Of a stretch of DNA of 64,000 bases, positions 47,050 through 56,502 are shown piece after piece (the stretch's first letter is position 1; every line of letters starts with the position of its first letter). The translations under genes and the position numbers were made by a program. Origin of the DNA: Aureimonas jatrophae (lineage in GTDB: Bacteria > Pseudomonadota > Alphaproteobacteria > Rhizobiales > Rhizobiaceae); NCBI RefSeq assembly GCF_900104035.1, contig NZ_FNIT01000007.1:62001-126000 (forward strand), in the 5' to 3' direction. Under the pieces are notes generated by a model, which saw only the letters and a program-made list of their open reading frames with translations, ran no database searches and was not told the DNA's origin.

Positions 47050-48074
47050 CCGTCGTCCCCGTTCCGCTCGCTTCCCCGTGGCAGCAGCGCGGTGAACGCG
47101 CAAGGGTGGCGGATGGTGCCGGCCAGGGTTCCGGCCGCCTCGCCCGACCCGGTGAACAGGTCGCCCCGGCCGGGGCCGACGATCGCCGAGCCCGTGTCCT
47201 GCGCGACCAGGAGCTGGCCGAACGGGCGCGCCCCGATCCGCAGCGTCGGCGCGTGAACAAACAGAAGCGAGCCGTAGGCGTGGTGGCGCGGGTCCACCGC
47301 GAGCGAGCCGAACGGCGTCAGCGGCAGGCCGGCCGCGCCGACCGGCCCGTCCCGGTCGCCGATGTCGTCCACCACGCGAAAGAAGATGAACGACCGGTTC
47401 TCGCGCATCAACGCGAGGCCGTCCTCCAGCGGCCGGCTCGCCAGCCAGCGCCGGATGCCGGCCATGTCGGCCTCCGGCAGGGCCAGCTCGCCGCGCGCCA
47501 CGAGGACGCGCCCGATCGCGGTGAAGCGGTGCCCGTTCTTGGCGGCGAACCCGACCCTGAGGGCCGCGCCGTCCGGCAGCACGAGGCGCGCCGAGCCCTG
47601 GACGTGCACGAAGAAGCGGTCGACCGGCGAACGCAGCCAGGCGATCTCAAGGCCCCGGCCGTCCAGCAGTTCCGCCTCGATCGCGGCGCGGTCGGGATAG
47701 GGCTCCAGGGCGCCGTCCGGGCGGCGGCGGGCGAAGCGCGCATCCGGATCGAGGCCCGGCGCGCTCGCCTCCAGGCGCACGAGATCGGCCGGCGGGGCGT
47801 AGAGCGGCCACCGGAACGGACCCTCGCGGCGCAGCGAGGCGGGAAGCTCGGGTTCGTAGTAGCCGGTGAGAAAACCGTCCGGCACGGTGGCGGCCGGCTG
47901 AAAGAAGCACTCGAAGAAGCGGCGCGCCTCGCCCGGCGAGGGATCGGGGGCCAGCGCTTGCGCCGCCTGGCGGGCCTCCGCGTCACCGCGCAGCGCCGGG
48001 CCCACGCGGAACGCGCGCAGCGCCGGGCGCAGGTCGCCCCGGTCCCAGCCGGGCGGGAACGGGACGGCGCTCAC
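47046..48074 (-). CDS. mltA: Membrane-bound lytic murein transglycosylase A
   Basis: 342 aa from a GTG at 48074. Contains the MltA domain (FLTGYYEPELPASLRREGPF; IAWLRSPVDRFFVHVQGSAR) and the C-terminal 3D domain with the three aspartates (LLVAQDTGSAIVGPGRGDLF). Cleaves the glycan strand of peptidoglycan to 1,6-anhydro ends. No lipoprotein or signal peptide is visible from this start, which is odd for a cell-wall enzyme; the true start may differ. Seven bp downstream of the Tim44-like gene. Confidence 0.95.
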   Translation of the reverse strand: MSAVPFPPGWDRGDLRPALRAFRVGPALRGDAEARQAAQALAPDPSPGEARRFFECFFQPAATVPDGFLTGYYEPELPASLRREGPFRWPLYAPPADLVRLEASAPGLDPDARFARRRPDGALEPYPDRAAIEAELLDGRGLEIAWLRSPVDRFFVHVQGSARLVLPDGAALRVGFAAKNGHRFTAIGRVLVARGELALPEADMAGIRRWLASRPLEDGLALMRENRSFIFFRVVDDIGDRDGPVGAAGLPLTPFGSLAVDPRHHAYGSLLFVHAPTLRIGARPFGQLLVAQDTGSAIVGPGRGDLFTGSGEAAGTLAGTIRHPCAFTALLPRGSERNGDDG

Positions 48075-48081
48075 GGGACGG

Positions 48082-48777
48082 TCAGTCCTCGGACTCGGTC
48101 TCCACCAGGCGCCAGTTCGGGTCGCGCGAGCGCGTGTCGCGGCCGAAGGTCCAGACGTCCTTCACCTCGACCACGGTCTCGGGATCGCCGTCCACCACGG
48201 TTCCGTCGGCCTTCAGCGTCGCGGAGATGAGCTGCGACACGATGCGCACGGTCACCAGCGCCTCGCGCTCCTTCAGCTCGGCCGCGACGATGCGCGCGTC
48301 GTTGATGCCGATGAACGAGGACTGCATGCGCTCCGAACGGCCTTCGCGTTCCGCGATCGATTGGTCGAAGCCCTGGAAAACCTCCGGCGACAGGAGGTTC
48401 TTGAGAAGCTTGCGGTCGCCGTCCGCAAAGGCGGTGACCACCATCTCGTAGGCGATCTTGGCGCCGTCCAGGAACTGGCGGGGATCGAACGCGGGATCGG
48501 CGTCGCGGATGCGGCGCAGCTCGGTGTTGAGCGGCGTGCCAGCGGGCGACACGGCGTCGATCGCCTCGTAGGCGGCCGGCGCGGGCGCGGCCTCTTCCGG
48601 GCCATTCACGCGGCGCGAGGGCAGCGTCACGACGTTGCCGGGCGGCTGCGCCTCGGTCGGCCGCGAGTAGGGATCGAAGGGCGGACGCTCGTTGCCGGTC
48701 CGGCGGCCCAGAACCGAGCGCAGCTGGTAAAGGACGATCGCCGCCACCACGATGAAGAAGATCGTCCCAAAACCCAT
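48082..48777 (-). CDS. Tim44-like domain membrane protein
   Basis: 231 aa from the ATG at 48777 (MGFGTIFFIVVAAIVLYQLR), which makes the N-terminus a membrane anchor. The linker is proline-rich; the C-terminal 130 residues form the Tim44 fold (FLDGAKIAYEMVVTAFADGD, LLSPEVFQGFDQSI, VEVKDVWTFGRDTRSRDPNW). Bacterial Tim44-like (TimA) proteins are placed near secB and fxsA in alphaproteobacteria, as here; a link to protein export is suspected but not shown. Confidence 0.93.
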   Translation of the reverse strand: MGFGTIFFIVVAAIVLYQLRSVLGRRTGNERPPFDPYSRPTEAQPPGNVVTLPSRRVNGPEEAAPAPAAYEAIDAVSPAGTPLNTELRRIRDADPAFDPRQFLDGAKIAYEMVVTAFADGDRKLLKNLLSPEVFQGFDQSIAEREGRSERMQSSFIGINDARIVAAELKEREALVTVRIVSQLISATLKADGTVVDGDPETVVEVKDVWTFGRDTRSRDPNWRLVETESED

Positions 48778-48818
48778 GAAGCCTGCAAGCGTCCTACAAG
48801 AAGATATGATCCGTTCGA

Positions 48819-48847
48819 CATATAGAGGGCGCCGCATCAGCATTCAA
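48819..48847 (-). promoter_or_regulatory. Predicted promoter of the Tim44-mltA-Smr-XRE operon
   Basis: On the minus strand TTGAAT (48842-48847), a 17-bp spacer and TATATG (48819-48824), 42 bp upstream of the ATG at 48777. The surrounding sequence is locally AT-rich. Confidence 0.55.
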
Positions 48848-48944
48848 ATTCACGAACGCGCGTCCTATCTGCCAGTTGGCCGCGGGAATGCCGGGACGCG
48901 GCCGGAAACGGAGCCTGTCCCGGCCGACCGAGCTTCGCGACCCG

Positions 48945-49451
48945 ATGCCGCTGCGCTTCCTGCCTTTCCTTTTCCTGATCCTGCCGCTGGCCGAGATCGG
49001 CACGTTCATCTGGGTGGGCGGCCATATCGGCGTCGGCTGGACCCTGCTTCTCGTGATCGCCTCCGTCGTGGTGGGTCTCCTGCTCCTGAAGCGGCAGACG
49101 CTCTCGACGCTCCGGCGCGCCCGGGCGGAAGCGCGAGCCGGCCGCGTGCCGGAGCGCGAGATCGTGCACGGTGCCCTGATCGCGCTGGCCGGCGTTCTTC
49201 TGGTGGTTCCCGGCTTCCTGACCGACATCGCCGGCCTGCTCCTGTTTCTGCCGCCGGTGCGCGACGCGATCTGGCGCAGCCTGCGCCGCCGTGTCGTGGT
49301 GCGCGGCTCGGGCTTTCGCCCGGCCCAGCCGGCCCGCGGCCCCGAGATCATCGAACTGGCCGAGGTGGACTTCGAGCGACGCGAGCTCGGAGGCGATCCG
49401 CGCTCGCCCTGGCGCGATCCCGAAACCGGTGACGGGCCGACCCGGCACTGA
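48945..49451 (+). CDS. fxsA: FxsA family membrane protein
   Basis: 168 aa from the ATG at 48945 (MPLRFLPFLFLILPLAEIGT). FxsA pattern: two to three helices with FIWVGGHIGVGWTLLLVIAS and GALIALAGVLLVVPGFLTDI, then LLLFLPPVRDAIWRSLRRR. The polar tail is variable. FxsA is named from suppression of F exclusion of phage T7 in E. coli; the general role is unknown. Divergent from the Tim44-like gene, followed by secB. Confidence 0.93.
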   Translation: MPLRFLPFLFLILPLAEIGTFIWVGGHIGVGWTLLLVIASVVVGLLLLKRQTLSTLRRARAEARAGRVPEREIVHGALIALAGVLLVVPGFLTDIAGLLLFLPPVRDAIWRSLRRRVVVRGSGFRPAQPARGPEIIELAEVDFERRELGGDPRSPWRDPETGDGPTRH

Positions 49452-49622
49452 GGGTTTCGGACGGCGGCACGCAGGCGGCCTCGCGGCGCCGGCGAGGCTT
49501 CGTCCCGAAATGCCTCGGGCCTTCGCTTGCCCGGTCCCGCTCTTGCGTGATAGCCCGGCAGCCTCTTGAAACGGGCGCCGGGCCGCTGCGTCGCTAGCGC
49601 TTGCCAACAGCGGGAGTCCCCC

Positions 49623-50135
49623 ATGTCGCAGACCGAACCCAACGGTGCCAACGGCGCCACCGCCGCCAACGGCGCGGCCCCGAGCCTCAACATCCTCGCC
49701 CAGTACATCAAGGATCTCTCGTTCGAGAGCCCGAAGGCGCCCGCCTCGTTGCGCGGCCAGACCCGCGCGCCCGGCATCAACATCGGCGTCAACGTCGGCG
49801 CCAACGCGGTGCAGGGCGGCGACAACGAGTACGACGTGCGCCTGACGCTGAACGCGCGCGCCGGCGAGGGCGCCGACACGCTGTTTCACGTGGAACTCGA
49901 GTATGGCGGCGTGTTCCGTCTCGAGCACTTTCCCCAGGAGCACATGCTGCCGCTCCTGTTCATCGAGTGCCCGCGTCTTCTGTTCCCGTTCGCGCGCCAG
50001 ATCGTGGCGGACGTCACGCGCAACGCGGGCTTCCCGCCGCTGATGATCGACCCGATCGACTTCGCCGCCCTGTTCCAGCAGCGCGTCGCCGAGGAGCGCG
50101 CGCGCCAGCAGGTCCAGCCGGTCACCAACGCCTGA
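49623..50135 (+). CDS. secB: Protein-export chaperone SecB
   Basis: 170 aa; ATG at 49623 with GGGAG upstream. SecB core: [47 protein letters not shown] and [37 protein letters not shown]. Homotetramer that keeps precursors unfolded and delivers them to SecA. The codons for the LFHVEL part contain a parS-like site (49882-49897). Confidence 0.97.
   Translation: MSQTEPNGANGATAANGAAPSLNILAQYIKDLSFESPKAPASLRGQTRAPGINIGVNVGANAVQGGDNEYDVRLTLNARAGEGADTLFHVELEYGGVFRLEHFPQEHMLPLLFIECPRLLFPFARQIVADVTRNAGFPPLMIDPIDFAALFQQRVAEERARQQVQPVTNA
49882..49897. other. parS-like centromere site 4, inside secB
   Basis: TGTTTCACGTGGAACT. It matches 15 of 16 positions of TGTTTCACGTGGAACA, the reverse complement of the widely conserved ParB target TGTTCCACGTGAAACA. 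It lies within the secB coding frame, about 5 kb from the predicted origin. Confidence 0.75.
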
Positions 50136-50194
50136 CAGGTGGCGCGCGCGCGGGGCCCGCTCGAGGTTTCGCGCGCGCCCGGATGCCGATCGCG

Positions 50195-50220
50195 GCGGCC
50201 GGTGACGGGCCGGCCGCTTT
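50195..50220 (+). terminator. Probable secB terminator
   Basis: GCGGCCGG (50195-50202), 7-nt loop, CCGGCCGC (50210-50217), then TTT. It lies 60 bp after the secB stop; the T-run is short. Confidence 0.6.
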
Positions 50221-50399
50221 CCGCCGGAGGCCGCACCGGTCCGCCCTGCGGCCTCCCCTTCGACGCTGCGTCGTCGTGGCGACGATGACCACCGGCACGA
50301 GGCACCGCGCAAAACGATCGCGGGCTGCGCGGGAAGGCGCAGCGAGCGCGGCGGGCGTGGCTCCACCCCCTTAGGGAACCGGCGTTCCCGCCCGTCTCG

Positions 50400-51107
50400 T
50401 CAGTTGTTCTGGTCGGGCAGATGGGCGCGCCAGAGCGCGGCCTCGCCCAGGCTCTCCACGAAGCGGCGATGGGCCGCGTCCTCCTCGGCGGTCAGGCGCG
50501 AGGGCAGGGCTTGCGGCCGGCGCGCGGCGCGGTGCCCGCCGAGATCGGCGGCCCGGTCGTCGTCCTCGCCTGCCGCCACGAGGCGCAGCGCCGACTGCCG
50601 CCCGCCGATCAGCTCGATATAAACCTGCGCCAGAAGCTCGGAGTCCACGAGCGCCCCGTGCTTGTCGCGCTTGGTGGTGTCGATCTGGAATCGCGAGCAG
50701 AGCGCGTCGAGGGTCGCGGGCGCCATCGGGAACTTGCGCCGCGCCATCGGCAGCGTGTCGATCACAAGGCCCGGCGGAATGGCGGGTCGGCCGAGACGGG
50801 CGAGTTCGGCGTTCAGGAAGCGGATGTCGAAGGCCGCGTTGTGCGCGATCAGGGTCGCCCCGTCGAAGGCCGCCGCGAACTCCTCGACGACCTCCGAAAA
50901 GAGCGGCTTGTCCTTCAGGAAGTCGTCGGAGATGCCGTGGATGTCGAACGCCGCCGGATCGACGCGCCGGCCCGCCGGCCGCACGAACCAGTGGTACTCC
51001 CGGCCGGTCGGGATGTGGTTCCACAACTCCACCCCGCCGATCTCGATGACGCGGTCCTCCTCGAAGTCGAGGCCCGTGGTCTCGGTGTCGAAGACGATCT
51101 CGCGCAT
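50400..51107 (-). CDS. dnaQ: DNA polymerase III epsilon subunit (3'-5' proofreading exonuclease)
   Basis: 235 aa. DEDDh exonuclease: Exo I REIVFDTETTGLDFEEDRV (Asp7, Glu9), Exo II LIAHNAAFDIRFLNAEL, Exo III with RDKHGALVDSELLAQVYIEL (His and Asp). C-terminal tail for the alpha subunit is present (HRRFVESLGEAALWR). Usual neighbour of coaE-aroE-maf in this order, though here two plus-strand genes intervene. Confidence 0.97.
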   Translation of the reverse strand: MREIVFDTETTGLDFEEDRVIEIGGVELWNHIPTGREYHWFVRPAGRRVDPAAFDIHGISDDFLKDKPLFSEVVEEFAAAFDGATLIAHNAAFDIRFLNAELARLGRPAIPPGLVIDTLPMARRKFPMAPATLDALCSRFQIDTTKRDKHGALVDSELLAQVYIELIGGRQSALRLVAAGEDDDRAADLGGHRAARRPQALPSRLTAEEDAAHRRFVESLGEAALWRAHLPDQNN

Positions 51108-51245
51108 GGGAGCACCCCTTTTCCGGTCCGTCCCGAAGCCTTCGCATTGGAACGGGTCCCCTTCTAAACCATATGAAGCTGGAGGATGTCTCGCCCGCCG
51201 GTCCGTGCGGCCGCTTCCCGTTCACTCCGCGAAAGGCTCCGTCCC

Positions 51246-52034
51246 ATGAGCGCCACGCTGGACGCTTCCGCCCCGAAGGCCGCCGCCACGACCCGACGCC
51301 ACGCCGTGATCCACCGCATGGTCATGGACAAGCACGTGTGCCCTTGGGGCCTGCGAGCGCTGCATCTCCTGCGCTCGCACGGCTTCGAGGTGGAGGACCG
51401 CCCCTTGCGCACGCGCGAGGAGGTCGACCGCTTCAAGAACGAGCAGGGCGTGAAGACGACGCCGCAGATCTTCGTCGACGGCGCGCGGATCGGCGGCCAC
51501 GACGACCTGCGCCGCTATCTCGGGCTCAAGGTGCGCGACCCCAAGGCCGTGACCTACGCCCCGGTCGCCTGGCTGTTTGCGGCCAGCCTCGCCCTGGCGC
51601 TGGCCGCGAGCGTCTCGGCCTTCGGCACGGCGCTCACGGGGCGCGCCGCCGAATGGACGGTCGGCTTCGCGATGGTGCTGCTCGCGCTCCAGAAGCTGCG
51701 CGACGTCGACAGCTTCGCCACGATGTTCCTCGGCTACGACCTCCTGGCGCAGCGCTGGGTGCCCTATGGGCGGATCTACCCCTATGCGGAAGCGCTGGCG
51801 GGCGTCCTGATGGTGGCGGGCGTGTTGAACTGGCTGTCGGTCCCGATCGCCCTGACGATCGGCACGGTGGGCGCGGTGTCGGTGTTCAAGGCGGTTTACG
51901 TCGACCGGCGCGAGCTCAAGTGCGCCTGCGTGGGCGGCGACTCGAACGTGCCGCTCGGCTTCGTGTCGCTTCTGGAAAACGTCATGATGGTCGGCATGGC
52001 GGTGTGGATGGTGTCGGCCCACGGCCTCGCCTGA
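51246..52034 (+). CDS. Fusion of glutaredoxin and MauE-type membrane domain
   Basis: 262 aa from the ATG at 51246. The N-terminal 100 residues are glutaredoxin-like: VMDKHVCPWGLRALHLLRSH (single active-site Cys, CPWG) and KTTPQIFVDGARIGGHDDLR. The C-terminal 145 residues carry four membrane helices of the MauE/DoxX type (YAPVAWLFAASLALALAASV, LAGVLMVAGVLNWLSVPIAL, LLENVMMVGMAVWMVSA) with a CAC motif in ELKCACVGGDSNVPLG, as in MauE-like proteins that handle disulfides. A membrane thiol redox function is inferred. Fusions of this type are known in marine and soil proteobacteria. Confidence 0.87.
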   Translation: MSATLDASAPKAAATTRRHAVIHRMVMDKHVCPWGLRALHLLRSHGFEVEDRPLRTREEVDRFKNEQGVKTTPQIFVDGARIGGHDDLRRYLGLKVRDPKAVTYAPVAWLFAASLALALAASVSAFGTALTGRAAEWTVGFAMVLLALQKLRDVDSFATMFLGYDLLAQRWVPYGRIYPYAEALAGVLMVAGVLNWLSVPIALTIGTVGAVSVFKAVYVDRRELKCACVGGDSNVPLGFVSLLENVMMVGMAVWMVSAHGLA

Positions 52035-52122
52035 TTGCGGCCCATTCGTAAGCCTGCCGCAGGATCGCCACACGGTCCTGTTCCTGTCCCGCCGCCAAGC
52101 TGCAACCAGCGGGAGAACCGAC

Positions 52123-52908
52123 TTGGACGTTTATGCCGGAATCGACGGGACCGGACCGCTCGACAACGCGAGCTACCGCACGCAGTTCGCCAGAAGCTTC
52201 GTCAGCCGCCTCCAGCGGGAGCGCTCCTGGGGCAAGAGCTACTACCTGCGCGGCCCCACGATGGACGGGCAGGAAACGCGGCAGCTGTCGCGGCAGATCC
52301 TACGCGAGGTGGAGGGCGACCTTCACCGCACCACGGCGCGACGCGTGGAGCGCGTGGTCGTGGCGGGCTACAGCCGGGGCGGCGCGGCGGCGATCCGCCT
52401 GTGCCGCGAGCTCGGGCGCCACGGACACGCCGTCGACGCGCTGCTCCTGTTCGACGCGGTGGACATGTCACTGACGGTGGCCGCCGACCTCGTGCCCGCC
52501 AACGTGCGCACCTGCTTCCACGCCCGTCGCGACCCGGCCTCCTTGTCGCGCTCCTTCTGGGACAATTGCGGGCGCGGCGCCGAGGACGCCTCGCGCACGC
52601 GCTACGTCGAGCACTTCTTCCGTTGCACCCACGGCGGCATGGGCGGCGTGCCGTGGACAGTGGCGGACTCGGACGGCGTCATCAACGAGGCGGCCACGGA
52701 CCGCACCCTGTCGGGGCGCATCGTGCGCGGCGCCGGCCTGCCGGGCCTGCCGTTCGCCGCCCTCAACGAGATCCACCGCTACTCCAGCCGCACCAGCGTG
52801 ACGCTCGCGCAGGACCGGATCGTGTCGGCGCAGGTGGGCGCCTGGATGTTCGGCCATCTCGACCGGGTGCTGGCCGCCAAGCGCCGCACGCCCGCCCTCA
52901 CGAGCTGA
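52123..52908 (+). CDS. Alpha/beta hydrolase-like protein (DUF2235-like)
   Basis: 261 aa from a TTG at 52123 with GGGAG at the right spacing; no ATG would keep the first strand. [20 protein letters not shown], the nucleophile elbow [20 protein letters not shown] (Ser in GYSRGG) and the catalytic Asp candidate in LLLFDAVDM suggest the same family as DUF2235/T6SS-type lipases. Late HGG in [11 protein letters not shown] holds the candidate His. No secretion signal and no type VI genes are in the window, so an effector role is not indicated. Its last 11 bp overlap coaE tail to tail. Confidence 0.7.
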   Translation: MDVYAGIDGTGPLDNASYRTQFARSFVSRLQRERSWGKSYYLRGPTMDGQETRQLSRQILREVEGDLHRTTARRVERVVVAGYSRGGAAAIRLCRELGRHGHAVDALLLFDAVDMSLTVAADLVPANVRTCFHARRDPASLSRSFWDNCGRGAEDASRTRYVEHFFRCTHGGMGGVPWTVADSDGVINEAATDRTLSGRIVRGAGLPGLPFAALNEIHRYSSRTSVTLAQDRIVSAQVGAWMFGHLDRVLAAKRRTPALTS

Positions 52909-53506
52909 GGGCGGCCCCGCCTTCCCCGCGCAGCTGCCGCACGATCGCGGCGACCTGCCGGCGGGCGTGGGCGAGCCCCTCGCCCGTTTCCACCACGAAG
53001 TCCGCGCGCCGCTGCTTCTCGGCGTCCGGCATCTGCTGGGCGAGGATGGCCTCGAAGCGGTCCACGGTCATGCCGGGACGCGCCAGGACGCGCTCGCGCT
53101 GGACGCTTGCGGGTGCCGACACCACCACGACGCGGTCGACGCGGCTCTCGCCCCCGGTTTCGAACAGGAGCGGAATGTCGAGAACGGCGGCGGGCGCCCC
53201 GGCGGCCTCCGCCTCGGCCAGGAAGGCGGCCTCCTCCTCGCGCACCATGGGGTGAACCAGCGCCTCGAGCCGCTTCAGCGCGGCCGGGTCGCCGAGGACG
53301 CGCGCGCCGAGCCGCGCCCGGTCCACCGCGCCGTCCCCGTCCAGAACTCCTGGAAACAGCGCCTCCACCCGTGGCGCCGCGCGGCCCCGGTAGAGCTGGT
53401 GGACGGCGGCGTCCGCATCGTGGACCGGCAGGCCCTCGTCGCGAAACATCGCGGCCGTGGTGGACTTGCCCATGCCGATCGAGCCGGTGAGACCGAGGCG
53501 GATCAT
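52898..53506 (-). CDS. coaE: Dephospho-CoA kinase
   Basis: 202 aa from the ATG at 53506, overlapping the aroE stop by 4 bp. P-loop [18 protein letters not shown] (residues 4-21), then [13 protein letters not shown] and [20 protein letters not shown]. Last step of coenzyme A synthesis. Operon maf-aroE-coaE. Confidence 0.97.
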   Translation of the reverse strand: MIRLGLTGSIGMGKSTTAAMFRDEGLPVHDADAAVHQLYRGRAAPRVEALFPGVLDGDGAVDRARLGARVLGDPAALKRLEALVHPMVREEEAAFLAEAEAAGAPAAVLDIPLLFETGGESRVDRVVVVSAPASVQRERVLARPGMTVDRFEAILAQQMPDAEKQRRADFVVETGEGLAHARRQVAAIVRQLRGEGGAALSS

Positions 53507-54342
53507 GGCCGGGCGATATCGGCGAGAACGAGATCGCGCAGCGCTTCCGTCACGACGGGACGCCGCCCGAACCACCGCTCGAAGCCCGGCACCGCCTGGT
53601 GAAGAAGCATGCCGAGCCCGTCGGCGCAGCGCAGCCCGCGTGCGCGCGCCGCGCGCAGCACCGGCGTTTCCAGCGGCACATAGACGATGTCGGTGACCAG
53701 CGCGCCGTCGGGCAGGGCGGAGAGGTCGGGATTGGCCTCGTCCGGCGCGGCGGGCCGCGTGTTGACGAGAAGGTCCGCGGCGGAAAGAACGGCGCCCTCC
53801 GCCTCCTGCCCGATCCCACGCACCCGCTCGCCGAAGCTGTCCGCCAGCGCCTCGGCGCGGCGCGGCGTGCGGTTCGACACCGTGACGCGGCCGATCCCCG
53901 CGTCCAGAAGCGCGTGGACGACGCCCCGCGCCGCGCCGCCCGCGCCCAGAACCAGCGCGTGGGTCGCATCGCGCCAGCCCGCCAGGCGTTCGTCGAGATT
54001 GGCCGAAAAGCCGTAGGCATCGGTGTTGCCGCCGATGAGCCGTCCGCCCTCGAACCAGAGCGTGTTGACGGCACCGATGGCCTCGGCCGCGCCATCGCAT
54101 CGGTCGGCGGCGGCAAACGCAGCCTCCTTGTGCGGGATCGTCACGTTGCCGCCCGCCCAGCCACGAACCGCCAGCTCGCGAAAGAAGAGGTTCGCCCGCT
54201 CCGGCTCGACCGCGACGCGCTCGTAGGTGCCGCCGAGCCCCATCTCGCGCAGCCAGGTGCCGTGGATCAGCGGCGAGCGCGAATGGTGGATCGGCCAGCC
54301 GCACACAAAGGCGCGCGGGCTCTCCGCGAGCCTCTCAGACAT
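53503..54342 (-). CDS. aroE: Shikimate dehydrogenase (NADP+)
   Basis: 279 aa. Substrate part: [20 protein letters not shown] (SxS motif) and [20 protein letters not shown] (catalytic Lys in PHKE). Cofactor part: [19 protein letters not shown] and [12 protein letters not shown] (NRTxxR, NADP preference). Overlaps maf upstream by 8 bp and coaE downstream. Confidence 0.97.
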   Translation of the reverse strand: MSERLAESPRAFVCGWPIHHSRSPLIHGTWLREMGLGGTYERVAVEPERANLFFRELAVRGWAGGNVTIPHKEAAFAAADRCDGAAEAIGAVNTLWFEGGRLIGGNTDAYGFSANLDERLAGWRDATHALVLGAGGAARGVVHALLDAGIGRVTVSNRTPRRAEALADSFGERVRGIGQEAEGAVLSAADLLVNTRPAAPDEANPDLSALPDGALVTDIVYVPLETPVLRAARARGLRCADGLGMLLHQAVPGFERWFGRRPVVTEALRDLVLADIARP

Positions 54343-54934
54343 CGATCTCGCCCATCGCGCGCAGCTCCGCCAGAAGCGGCAGCAGCGGCAGGCCGATGAT
54401 CGTGAAGAGGTCGCCCTCGACGCGGCTCATCAGGCGGATGCCCGGCCCCTCGATCTGATAGGCGCCGACCGAGCCGAGCGCCGCCTCGCCCGCGAGCGCG
54501 AGGTAGCGTCCGATCTCGGCCGGCGTCAGCTCGCGCATCGTGAGGCGCGCGGTGGAAACGTGGCGCCACAGCGTTTGTCCGCCCCGCACCAGCGCCACCG
54601 CGCTGTGGAGCTCGTGCGTGCGGCCCTGCAGCTGGAGAAGCGCGCGGCGCGCCGCCTCCATGTCGGCGGGCTTGTGCAGCGTCTGGTCGCCGAGCGCCAG
54701 CGTCTGGTCGGCGCCGATCACGAGCGCCCGGGGAAAGCGCTCCGACACCTCGCCGGCCTTCGCCTCGGCGAGAACCTCGGCCACCGCGTCGGGCGTGGCG
54801 CCGCTGTCCTTGAGCGGCGCCTCCAGCGCACGCTCATCGAGCTGCGAGGCGTGAACCGAAAAGCGCAGACCCGCGTTTTCGAGCATGTGACGGCGATGGA
54901 CGCTGCCCGATGCCAGGACGATCTCGGATGCCAA
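54335..54934 (-). CDS. maf: Maf-like nucleoside triphosphate pyrophosphatase
   Basis: 199 aa from a TTG at 54934, preceded by GGGAGGA; this start gives the expected [20 protein letters not shown] with the SGSxxRR signature. Further marks: [20 protein letters not shown] and [20 protein letters not shown]. Hydrolyses non-canonical or modified nucleotides. First gene of the maf-aroE-coaE operon, transcribed leftward away from the predicted origin. In many relatives a ppsR (DUF299) gene sits between maf and the origin; none is present here. Confidence 0.93.
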   Translation of the reverse strand: MASEIVLASGSVHRRHMLENAGLRFSVHASQLDERALEAPLKDSGATPDAVAEVLAEAKAGEVSERFPRALVIGADQTLALGDQTLHKPADMEAARRALLQLQGRTHELHSAVALVRGGQTLWRHVSTARLTMRELTPAEIGRYLALAGEAALGSVGAYQIEGPGIRLMSRVEGDLFTIIGLPLLPLLAELRAMGEIDV

Positions 54935-55376
54935 GGGGTCATTCCTCCCACGGGTTCGGCTCGACCGCTCCTCTCGCACGGACTCGATTCGGGGGTCCAG
55001 CGCAAGCGCGGGCCCCTGTTGTGCCCGTGATTCCGGCCCCCCTGTGGGCGAAGGCGGACAAAGGGGGGACTTGTCCCAGGGGGTCGCGGCAGCCCTGTGC
55101 GTCCGTGACGATTCATCCCCAAATGCGTGACGCCACGGCTTGTGGGGGCACGCTTGTGGACAACGGGCACAGCGGCGGAAAACGGCGGTGGCTGCAGGGG
55201 TTGCCGCGGCGCGCCGGCGCCCTTGTTTGATCGAGCCGGTGAATTCCGGCTATCCACCGACTCTAAGAATCAGAATCCCTCTTTAAAGGGATTTCTTTTT
55301 TGAAGAGGCGCCCCGGGATAACGGCGGCGCCGGGCCGAGCGGACCTCGCGCCGTTCCCAATCTTCGAGGACCCGCG
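54935..55376. other. Predicted chromosomal replication origin (oriC)
   Basis: 442-bp gap between maf (leftward) and hemE (rightward), without a credible gene. Next to hemE is where the mapped origins of Caulobacter crescentus and Sinorhizobium meliloti lie. DnaA-box-like words: TGTGGACAA at 55155-55163 (8 of 9 to the complement of TTATCCACA), CTATCCACC at 55250-55258 (7 of 9), TCATCCCCA at 55113-55121 (7 of 9). An AT-rich stretch at 55261-55303, rare in this genome, could be the unwinding element. It contains the inverted repeat AATCCCT-CTTTAA-AGGGATT (55274-55293) and a T-run. Genes on both sides point away. Confidence 0.7.
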
Positions 55377-56408
55377 ATGACCGAACGAGCCCTTCTGCGC
55401 GTCCTGGGCGGCGAGAGCGTCTTTCCTCCGCCGGTCTGGCTGATGCGTCAGGCCGGGCGCTACCTCCCGGAATACCGGGAGACGCGGGCGCGGGCCGGAT
55501 CGTTCCTGGACCTGTGCTACGACCCGGCGCTCGCCACCGAGGTGACGCTGCAGCCGATCCGGCGCTTCGGTTTCGACGCCTCGATCCTGTTCTCCGACAT
55601 CCTCGTCATCCCCGACGCGCTGCACCGCAACGTGCGCTTCGTGCAGGGCGAGGGTCCGCAGATGGACCCCATCTCCGTCCACGAGATCCGCGACCTCGAC
55701 CCGAGCCACGCCGACGCGCATCTGGCGCCCGTGATCGCGACGGTCGCGCGCCTGCGCGCCGAGCTGCCGGCCGAGACCGCGCTGATCGGCTTCTGCGGCG
55801 CGCCCTGGACGGTTGCGACCTACATGATCGCCGGGCACGGCACGCCCACGCAGGCGCCCGCCCGCTTGTTCGGCTACGAACACCCGGACGCCATGGACGA
55901 GCTGCTCGCGCTTCTGGCCGAGATGAGCGCCGACTATCTCGTGCGCCAGCTCCAGGCGGGCGCCGACTGCGTCCAGATCTTCGACAGCTGGGCCGGCGTC
56001 CTCGACGACGCGAGCTTCCGGCGCTGGAGCATCGCCCCCACGCGGCGCATCGTGGAGCGCGTGCGCGCCAGCGTTCCCGGCGCGCGCATCATCGGCTTTC
56101 CCAAGGGCGCGGGCGCGATGCTCGAAGCCTACCGCGAGGGAACCGGCGTCGACGCGCTCGGCCTCGACTGGGGCGTCCCGTTCGCGCAGGCGCGCGAGCT
56201 GCAGCGCGGCGGCGCCGTCCAGGGCAATCTCGACCCCTTGCGCCTGATCGCGGGCGGCCAGGCGCTGGACGACGGCGTGCGGGCGATCCTCCACCATCTC
56301 GGCGCCGGGCCGCTGGTGTTCAACCTCGGCCACGGCATCACGCCCGAGGCGCCGATCGCGCATGTGGAGCGCCTCCTCCAGCTCGTGCGGCACGACAGGC
56401 TGGCGTGA
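55377..56408 (+). CDS. hemE: Uroporphyrinogen decarboxylase
   Basis: 343 aa. N-terminal signature [20 protein letters not shown], then catalytic Asp region [38 protein letters not shown], and [15 protein letters not shown]. Converts uroporphyrinogen III to coproporphyrinogen III. First gene to the right of the predicted origin; hemJ follows 390 bp later. Confidence 0.98.
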   Translation: MTERALLRVLGGESVFPPPVWLMRQAGRYLPEYRETRARAGSFLDLCYDPALATEVTLQPIRRFGFDASILFSDILVIPDALHRNVRFVQGEGPQMDPISVHEIRDLDPSHADAHLAPVIATVARLRAELPAETALIGFCGAPWTVATYMIAGHGTPTQAPARLFGYEHPDAMDELLALLAEMSADYLVRQLQAGADCVQIFDSWAGVLDDASFRRWSIAPTRRIVERVRASVPGARIIGFPKGAGAMLEAYREGTGVDALGLDWGVPFAQARELQRGGAVQGNLDPLRLIAGGQALDDGVRAILHHLGAGPLVFNLGHGITPEAPIAHVERLLQLVRHDRLA

Positions 56409-56502
56409 GGCTGGATCGCAACAGCATGGGACAACTTGTCGTCGCACGGGGGAACCAAGAGGCGTCCCGTGCGCTATCCCGGTGCGATGGAGGCGTCTAG
56501 CC

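Noticed and set aside
52123-52908. Type VI secretion lipase effector
   Set aside because: The fold resembles DUF2235 enzymes, but no type VI structural, immunity or PAAR/VgrG gene is in the window.
55274-55303. Inverted repeat plus T-run as an intrinsic terminator
   Set aside because: No gene reads into it from the left, because maf is transcribed away; the AT-richness and position fit an origin element better.
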